From the NCBI RefSeq assembly GCF_008974245.1, contig NZ_BBZI01000013.1:62001-126000 (forward strand): DNA of 64,000 bases. The letters are read 5' to 3'. Below, one piece after another: positions 59,117-64,000 of this stretch (its first letter is position 1; every line of letters begins with the position of its first letter). Position numbers and translations under genes: made by a program. The DNA is from Streptomyces abyssomicinicus (GTDB lineage Bacteria; Actinomycetota; Actinomycetes; Streptomycetales; Streptomycetaceae). The notes under the pieces were generated by a model, which had not been told where the DNA came from, searched no databases, and saw nothing but the letters and a program-made list of their open reading frames with translations.

Positions 59117-60939
59117 CGGGTCGCCCCTTCCCAGACGCAGATCACCGTGCGGTCGTCGTCGTACGTCCTGGCACGCAGCTGGGCCTGCCAGAGGAAGTCG
59201 GAGAGCGCCGGAACCTCGCCCGAGCCCCAGTAGCCGGCGAGACGCTCGGCGACCTCGCGTTCCTGGTTGATCGGGTTGACGATGCCGTCGGTGCCGAGCA
59301 CCAGGACGTCACCGGGGGCCGTGGTGACGATGTTGGTGACGGCGCTGCCGTAGGAGGCGGGCAGGGCGGCGGTGCGGGTGTCGACCATGGCCTCGTCGGC
59401 GCCCGTCCCGCTCCCGCCGTACCAGCGGCCGTCGCGGAGGATCAGCAGGCCGCCATCGCCGACGCCGATCAGCGCGCGCTGCCGCAGAGCCGGGTCGGAC
59501 GGCACGAGGAGGACGTGCAGGGTGGTCGCGTAGTCCCGGTCGCTGTAGTCGGGGTCGGAACCCGCGCCCCAGGAGCGGCGGAGATCCTCCACCGAGGTGG
59601 CGATCACGCGGTTCGCCAGGCCGTTGAGCGTGGCGAGGTCCTCCTGCGCCAACGCCTGGTGCAGGTCGGCGGCGAACTGGTGCAGCCGGCCCGCCACCCT
59701 GCGGGTCGCGTCGTGGGCGGCGACGTGGGACCGCTTGGACGATCCGACGCCGTCGGCGACGGCGAGGACCAGCAGCTCCTTGCCGGGCGCGCCGATGCGG
59801 GTGATGGTCATCGCGTCCTGGCGGCAGCTGCCGTCCCAGCGGTGGGAGTCGCCGCGTACGGAGACGCCCCGGACCGCCAGCCCGTCGGTCAGCAGGCCGT
59901 CCAGCACGATCTCCGGCGTGAGCGCCGCGAAGGTGTCGCCGTCGTTCAGGGACGGCTTGGCCTTGGGGTAGGGCGGGTACGCCGGGGGGCGCTTGCCGAC
60001 GTGCTCGGGCAGGCCCCGCACCTGCTCCGGGACGACCGCCGGCAGTTCCGGTTCGGGAGCGGCGGAGGGCGTGCCGGGGGGCGCGGCCGGGTCCGCCGCG
60101 TTCACCGGGTCCGCCGGGTTCACCGGGCCCGCCGGGTTCACCGAAGCTGCCTCTGGGGCCGCCGGGGCCCCGGCAGTCGCGGGGGACGCGGAGGACGCGG
60201 GAACCGCGGGCGGGGTCGCCGAAGGCGTCGGCAGGGCCCCGGCAGGTGCCGCCGGGTCTGCCCGGTCTGCCGGGTCCGGGGAAGCCGTCGCGGGGAACCC
60301 CGTCGCGTCGGTCGACACGGCTGCGGCTGCGGCTGCGGTCGGGACGGCCGGCACGGACGCAGGCGGCGCGGCCGTCGGAGCCGAAGCCACCGAAGGCGCC
60401 GCCATGGCCGCCGGGTCCGCCGAGGGCCCGGTCAGGGTGGCCGAGTCCGGGGCGGGCCCCGCCCCCTCCGGGTGGTGCGCCAGAGGGGTCGCCGGATACC
60501 CCGTCGGCCCGGTCGTCGCACCGGGAGCCGCACCCTGAGCCGCGCCTGGGAGCGCCCCCGGCGCCCCGAGGGCCCCGGGAGCCGCGGCCAGGGACGCCGG
60601 GGGCACGGCCTGGACCACGGGAATCACGGTCAGGGCCGCCGGAACCCGCGACTGCGGCGGCCGCGGCACCACGTCCCCGCCGACGGGCCCGGGCGGCGAG
60701 GCCGACGGGGCGGCCGCCTCCGGCATCGGCCCGGCGGCCAGGGACCGCCGCGGATCCGGTGGCTCCGGTCGCAGCACCGCGGTGATGTCCGCGTAGTGCG
60801 TGGAGAGTTCGTCGGCCGCCTCCGGCCGGTCGGGGCGCTGGCGCTGGTACTGGTGCGGGTTCTGGCCCTGGCCCAGCTCGTGGCCCTGGCCCAGGTCGTG
60901 GCCCTGGCTCTGGCTCTGGTGGTCCACCGGGCCGCTCAC
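59113..60939 (-). CDS. PP2C-type phosphatase with long disordered N-terminus (TerY-P-like)
   Basis: A 608-residue protein. The first 310 residues are disordered: a Gln/Gly/His-rich start (GHDLGQGHELGQGQ) and a long Ala/Pro/Thr region. The C-terminal PP2C domain (about 350-608) has metal sites ADGVG (396-399), GDGG (494-497), GTDG (549-552) and DDRT (594 onward), all kept. It removes phosphate from Ser/Thr. The tail could tether targets or respond to crowding. The GTG at 60939 overlaps the vWA stop (GTGA). Together with the vWA and kinase genes it forms a TerY-P triad. The unusually long linker is odd for the family. Confidence 0.88.
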   Translation of the reverse strand: MSGPVDHQSQSQGHDLGQGHELGQGQNPHQYQRQRPDRPEAADELSTHYADITAVLRPEPPDPRRSLAAGPMPEAAAPSASPPGPVGGDVVPRPPQSRVPAALTVIPVVQAVPPASLAAAPGALGAPGALPGAAQGAAPGATTGPTGYPATPLAHHPEGAGPAPDSATLTGPSADPAAMAAPSVASAPTAAPPASVPAVPTAAAAAAVSTDATGFPATASPDPADRADPAAPAGALPTPSATPPAVPASSASPATAGAPAAPEAASVNPAGPVNPADPVNAADPAAPPGTPSAAPEPELPAVVPEQVRGLPEHVGKRPPAYPPYPKAKPSLNDGDTFAALTPEIVLDGLLTDGLAVRGVSVRGDSHRWDGSCRQDAMTITRIGAPGKELLVLAVADGVGSSKRSHVAAHDATRRVAGRLHQFAADLHQALAQEDLATLNGLANRVIATSVEDLRRSWGAGSDPDYSDRDYATTLHVLLVPSDPALRQRALIGVGDGGLLILRDGRWYGGSGTGADEAMVDTRTAALPASYGSAVTNIVTTAPGDVLVLGTDGIVNPINQEREVAERLAGYWGSGEVPALSDFLWQAQLRARTYDDDRTVICVWEGATR

Positions 60940-61607
60940 ATCTTGTCCAGGGAAAGGCTGGTGAAGCCCGGCACGTGGTCGTCGACCTGGAGGTCGAAGC
61001 CCTCCCCGCCGTTGGCGGAGATGCTGGTCGTCGAGTTCACGATCGAGCGGGTCAGGCTGGAGGCGAACTCCCGCAGCGCCGCGGCGGGCGAGATGTTGTC
61101 GCTCTCCTGGATGAACGCCTTGAAGTTGGCGACCTCGGTGATGGTGGCGACGTCCGCGGTGCTGATGCCGAAGGCGATGATCTTCGGGGCGTAGCGGGAC
61201 TCGTTGAGCTCCTTCAGCGCGCCCCGCCAGTCCGCGTCCGTGTCGGTCGGACCGCCGTCGGACATGAAGAAGACGACGGGCCGGAAGACGGAGTGGCCCT
61301 CGGCCTTCAGCTGGTCGACATCCGTCTGGATGGTGGACTTGAGCAGCCGGAACGCCGCGGCGAAGGAGGTCACGCCGCCCGCCGACAGCGACGGCAGGGA
61401 GTCGATCTCGCTGAGGTCGACCAGCGGCTGGAGCAGGGTCGCGTCCGTGGAGAAGCCGATCATGGCGAAGCGCGCCTTGTCGGCGACGGCCGGGTTGGAG
61501 CTGATCTCGTCGTGGAGATCGGGCAGGGCGCCGTTGATGGCGTCGACTCCGCCGGCGGCCATGGAGCCGGACTCGTCGCAGACAAGGTAGAAGGGAAGAA
61601 GCTGCAT
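60936..61607 (-). CDS. TerY-like von Willebrand factor A protein
   Basis: A 223-residue soluble vWA domain protein. The MIDAS metal site is complete: DESGS (residues 11-15), Thr in SAGGVTSFAAAF and Asp in FFMSDGGPTDTD. The fold covers the whole protein; there is no signal or membrane segment, so it is cytoplasmic. This is the pattern of TerY in tellurite-type and TerY-P systems, where vWA proteins nucleate complexes and may be phospho-regulated. ATG 61607 has AGGAG at six bases. It lies 66 bases after the MotB-like gene and overlaps the phosphatase gene. Confidence 0.9.
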   Translation of the reverse strand: MQLLPFYLVCDESGSMAAGGVDAINGALPDLHDEISSNPAVADKARFAMIGFSTDATLLQPLVDLSEIDSLPSLSAGGVTSFAAAFRLLKSTIQTDVDQLKAEGHSVFRPVVFFMSDGGPTDTDADWRGALKELNESRYAPKIIAFGISTADVATITEVANFKAFIQESDNISPAAALREFASSLTRSIVNSTTSISANGGEGFDLQVDDHVPGFTSLSLDKM

Positions 61608-61673
61608 TGCGTTCTCCTGGATCGTTCGGATGTGGGAGACGTGGGTGACGACGGTGACGACGGCGCCCGGCCG

Positions 61674-62189
61674 TCAGCGTGTGTAGAAGTAGATTTCGAG
61701 CGCGGCACTGCCGGAGCTGCGGCTGCCCTGCCAGAAGGAGCGCTTGACGGCCTCGCCGAACATGTCCGGACGGGCCTTCTCCAGCGCCTTGTTGATCTCG
61801 TCGGCGTAGGCCTGACCCTGTCCGGTGTCCGGGGCCTCGCCGAAGGTGAGGATCAGGGCGGCCTCACGGCCGTCGTGGCGCTCGGTGGCCTCGCGCAGCC
61901 GCGCGACCATGGCGGACCGGTCGCCCGCCGCCGCCACGACGCGGATCTTCACCGGCTTGAGCTCGAGCGAACGGGGCCCGGTGGGCGTCGGGGAGGGCGA
62001 GGGGGAGGCGGAGGCCTGCCCGGACGCCGACGGCTTCGGCCTGGCCGCCGTCTCCGCCGCGAGCGGATCGGCCCGGTCGCCCATGGAGACCAGGGCCAGG
62101 ACGAGCAGCATGTCGGCGAAGAGCCATCCGGCGAGGTGCAGCGGGTTGAACCGGCGCCCCCTGCGGGCGGCCTTGGACGACGCCGTCAC
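61674..62189 (-). CDS. Single-pass membrane protein, MotB/TolR-like topology
   Basis: A 171-residue protein: a basic cytoplasmic start (SSKAARRGRRF), one helix (HLAGWLFADMLLVLALVSM, 18-36), a Pro/Ser/Thr spacer (about 55-70), then an extracytoplasmic alpha/beta domain (SLELKPVKIRVVAAAGDRSA to ALEIYFYTR). The topology is that of MotB, TolR/ExbD or ZorB, but I do not see the peptidoglycan-binding OmpA motif, so the likeness is topological only. An Asp in the helix (FADML) recalls the functional Asp of MotB/ExbD. The GTG at 62189 overlaps the coiled-coil gene stop (GTGA), so the two are made together and probably form a complex. Confidence 0.75.
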   Translation of the reverse strand: MTASSKAARRGRRFNPLHLAGWLFADMLLVLALVSMGDRADPLAAETAARPKPSASGQASASPSPSPTPTGPRSLELKPVKIRVVAAAGDRSAMVARLREATERHDGREAALILTFGEAPDTGQGQAYADEINKALEKARPDMFGEAVKRSFWQGSRSSGSAALEIYFYTR

Positions 62190-63931
62190 GACGCCTTGTC
62201 CAGGCTCACCGGCTGCCGCTGGGCGTAGGAGGGCTCGGACGACGGGTGCGGCCGAGCCTCCGACCGCTGCTGCGGGGGTGACGGGACCGGCGAACTGCCC
62301 GCGGGCGTCGGCGAGGCCGAGGAGGCGGGCGACGACGTGGGCGCGGACGACGCGGGCGAGGGGGGCGGTGCCTGCGATGCCTGCGATGCCTGCGACGCGG
62401 ACGACGCGGCCCGGTCGAGGACCTCCTGGGCCCGCGCCAGCATCTCCCGCGCGTGCGCCTCGGCCTGCCTGAGCACCTCCTGTGCCCGCGCCTCGGCCTC
62501 GGCGAGTGTCTCCCGGGCCTGCGCCTGCGCCTCCTCGGTGCGGCGGCGGGCCCTCTCGGCGGCCGCCGTGGCGGCCTCGCCACCCTTCGCGGCACGGTCC
62601 AGGGCGTCGACCACGGTGGTGAAGCGCTGCGCGGCCTGGTCGAGGGAGCGGGTGCGGTCGGCGATGCCGGAGACGGCCTGCCGGGAGTCCCCGGCCGCCT
62701 GTTCCGTGCGGGCGGCGACCGCCTTGAGGCCGTCGATCAGCTGGCTGTGCAGGTCGCCGACGACCTCCACGCTGGTGGTGAAGCCGCGCTGGGTGGCGGC
62801 CAGCAGCGTGAGGGAGTCCTCGACCCGCTGGGCCGCGTCGGTGAGTGCGGTGCGCACGTCGTCGCCGTTGCCGGAGACCGTGGCCTCCAGCCTGTCCACG
62901 GTGCCGGTGAGGACGTCCCGCAGGTCGCCGGAGGCGGCGCGGACGTTGTCGCGCAGTTCCTCGCCGGCCGTGACCAGGCTGTCGCGGCTGCGGTCGAGTG
63001 CCTCGCGGTGGCCGTCGACCGCGCCCTTCAGCTCGTCGCCGAGCCGGGACAGCGGCTGGTCCAGCTCGCGCACCGCCGTGCGGATCATCGTGCCGCTGTC
63101 GCGGACGGTGTCGGCCATCCGCGTGACGGCGTCCTCCAGCGGACGGATCTTCTCGTCGGCGCGGGCGAGGCGTTCCTCCGCCTTCTCCAGGGACTCGCGG
63201 ACCGCCGCGGCGGCCTCGGTGAGCTGCTGCTGGGTCGTCAGCGCCTTGGAGTGCATCCGCTGGATCTTGCCGCCGGCCTTGTTGAGCTCCTCCGCGAACC
63301 GCACGGGCGAGGCGAAGCGGTGCGCGTTGAGGATCAGCTGGGCCTCGGTCAGCACGGGCACGAGACGGGCCAGCGCGGCCCGGGTGTCCTGCTCCGCCTT
63401 CTCCTCGGCGCGGTCGGCGGCGGCGCGCCGGTTGCCGTGGAGCAGCGTCAGCGTCAGCAGGGCCAGGAGGGCCACGCAGCCGAAGACGGCCACATGGCCG
63501 AACTCGAACCAGCTGTGGAGGTGCCCCTCGAAGCCGGTCTGCCAGAGCTGCAGGAAGGGGCGCGCGGCCGCCTTCGGGCTCTGGGCGGTGAGATCACCGT
63601 AGGCGCTCGTCGCCATGGCGAGGCCGGTCCAGGTGAAGAGGAGCGGGAGGAAGACCAGCGCGCCGAGGAACCAGTCCAGTCCGTCGACGGTCTTCGACAG
63701 CCACCTGGCGCGGCGGCCCTCCACCGGGGCCACGTCACGCGCCACGCTCTCGGGGCGGGCGAAGTTGGCCATCAGGTCGAGGTCGGCCCAGGGGTCGAGC
63801 GCGGATTCGTCGTGCGAGGCCATCGCCCGTGCGAGGGCGCGGAGTTCCTCGCGTCGCGGGGCCAGCGCCGGGTCCTGGGCCCGGTCCTCGAGGTGGTGCG
63901 AGGCCACCAGCTTTTCGTGCAAAACCCCCAC
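62186..63931 (-). CDS. Two-helix membrane protein with long coiled-coil (MotA/ZorA-like topology)
   Basis: A 581-residue protein. The cytoplasmic N-terminus (1-83) is charged. Membrane helices lie at about 84-106 (LDWFLGALVFLPLLFTWTGL) and 145-165 (HVAVFGCVALLALLTLTLLH), with an outer loop of about 40 residues. Then comes an extended coiled-coil of about 350 residues (LTEAAAAVRESLEKAEERLA, DELKGAVDGHREALDRSRDS) that resembles chemoreceptor or ZorA tails, and a Pro/Ser-rich end. MotA/ExbB proteins have three or four helices, so this is not a close relative. It is first in the operon; GTG 63931 has GGAGG about 15 bases upstream. It could transmit an envelope signal to the vWA/PP2C/kinase triad. 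It has also been compared with motor stators, an inference I cannot test. Confidence 0.78.
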   Translation of the reverse strand: MGVLHEKLVASHHLEDRAQDPALAPRREELRALARAMASHDESALDPWADLDLMANFARPESVARDVAPVEGRRARWLSKTVDGLDWFLGALVFLPLLFTWTGLAMATSAYGDLTAQSPKAAARPFLQLWQTGFEGHLHSWFEFGHVAVFGCVALLALLTLTLLHGNRRAAADRAEEKAEQDTRAALARLVPVLTEAQLILNAHRFASPVRFAEELNKAGGKIQRMHSKALTTQQQLTEAAAAVRESLEKAEERLARADEKIRPLEDAVTRMADTVRDSGTMIRTAVRELDQPLSRLGDELKGAVDGHREALDRSRDSLVTAGEELRDNVRAASGDLRDVLTGTVDRLEATVSGNGDDVRTALTDAAQRVEDSLTLLAATQRGFTTSVEVVGDLHSQLIDGLKAVAARTEQAAGDSRQAVSGIADRTRSLDQAAQRFTTVVDALDRAAKGGEAATAAAERARRRTEEAQAQARETLAEAEARAQEVLRQAEAHAREMLARAQEVLDRAASSASQASQASQAPPPSPASSAPTSSPASSASPTPAGSSPVPSPPQQRSEARPHPSSEPSYAQRQPVSLDKAS

Positions 63932-64000
63932 AGGGCCCCCTGCCTTGCCTCCGGCTCCGACGCCGGCAGTCGTGACGGATCGAAGTTCGGGCGACGTCGG

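Noticed and set aside
58166..63931. Canonical Zorya or tellurite-resistance locus
   Set aside because: There are no ZorC/ZorD/ZorE and no TerD, TerC or TerZ genes. The membrane proteins match only in topology.
1..64000. Antibiotic biosynthetic gene cluster
   Set aside because: No PKS, NRPS, terpene or RiPP core genes are seen. The single oxidoreductases and acetyltransferase are not clustered as a pathway.

Overview
The window is a stretch of Streptomyces (or very close relative) chromosome. Evidence: GC is about 70-75% with strongly GC-rich third codon positions, starts are a mix of GTG, TTG and ATG, neighbouring genes often overlap as ATGA/GTGA, and the genes are Streptomyces-typical (cslA-glxA-cslZ apical glucan genes, a PAS-GGDEF-EAL protein like CdgA, an AA10 LPMO behind a DasR operator, class F sortase, XRE-type sigma factors). 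From memory, the order cdgA - amino-acid/ectoine ABC operon - LPMO - SPFH/NlpC genes - cslA - glxA - cslZ matches the SCO2817-SCO2838 part of S. coelicolor. I could not check this.

Layout. 0-4.2 kb: three overlapping genes for a RecB/Cas4-like Fe-S nuclease, an unknown protein and an SF1 helicase. 4.2-5.0 kb: repeat-rich intergenic DNA. 5.0-8.7 kb: c-di-GMP enzyme and a secreted M6 metalloprotease. 8.7-20.6 kb: three identical tRNA-Lys(CTT) genes interspersed with a luciferase-like oxidoreductase, the ehuBCDA uptake operon with a divergent maleate-isomerase-family gene and an IclR regulator, a DasR-controlled LPMO, an SPFH protein and an NlpC/P60 wall hydrolase. 20.9-26.6 kb: cslA-glxA-cslZ. 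26.7-31.7 kb: sortase, surface-protein-like genes, HAD phosphatase and sugar-type oxidoreductase. 31.7-42.8 kb: regulators, small secreted proteins, an L,D-transpeptidase, TetR+EamA, a SpoIIE-type phosphatase and a CDP-alcohol phosphatidyltransferase. 43-55 kb: TetR operons, an MDR oxidoreductase, a DUF5958-like gene with an in-frame stop, a small (p)ppGpp-hydrolase-like HD protein, an XRE-sigma operon, a Ser/Thr kinase with nine TPR-like repeats, and a HTH gene broken by a one-base frameshift.

55.6-64 kb looks like a defence island. First comes a lower-GC (about 60%) group of HNH endonuclease, MrcB-N/DUF3883 protein and Vsr endonuclease, with no DNA methyltransferase. Then comes a tightly coupled five-gene minus-strand operon: two-TM coiled-coil membrane protein, one-TM MotB/TolR-topology protein, vWA protein, PP2C phosphatase, protein kinase. 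The last three correspond to the TerY-P phosphorylation triad (vWA/PP2C/kinase), known as a predicted stress system and reported as an anti-phage system. The membrane pair resembles MotAB/ZorAB in topology only. I know of no described system with this combination, and it is the best candidate here for an undescribed system.

How the genes work together: the 15.8-26.6 kb genes fit one theme, making, oxidising, trimming and exporting a tip glucan through peptidoglycan. The 58-64 kb genes fit an envelope-sensing complex signalling through phosphorylation. Most minor hypotheticals remain without function.
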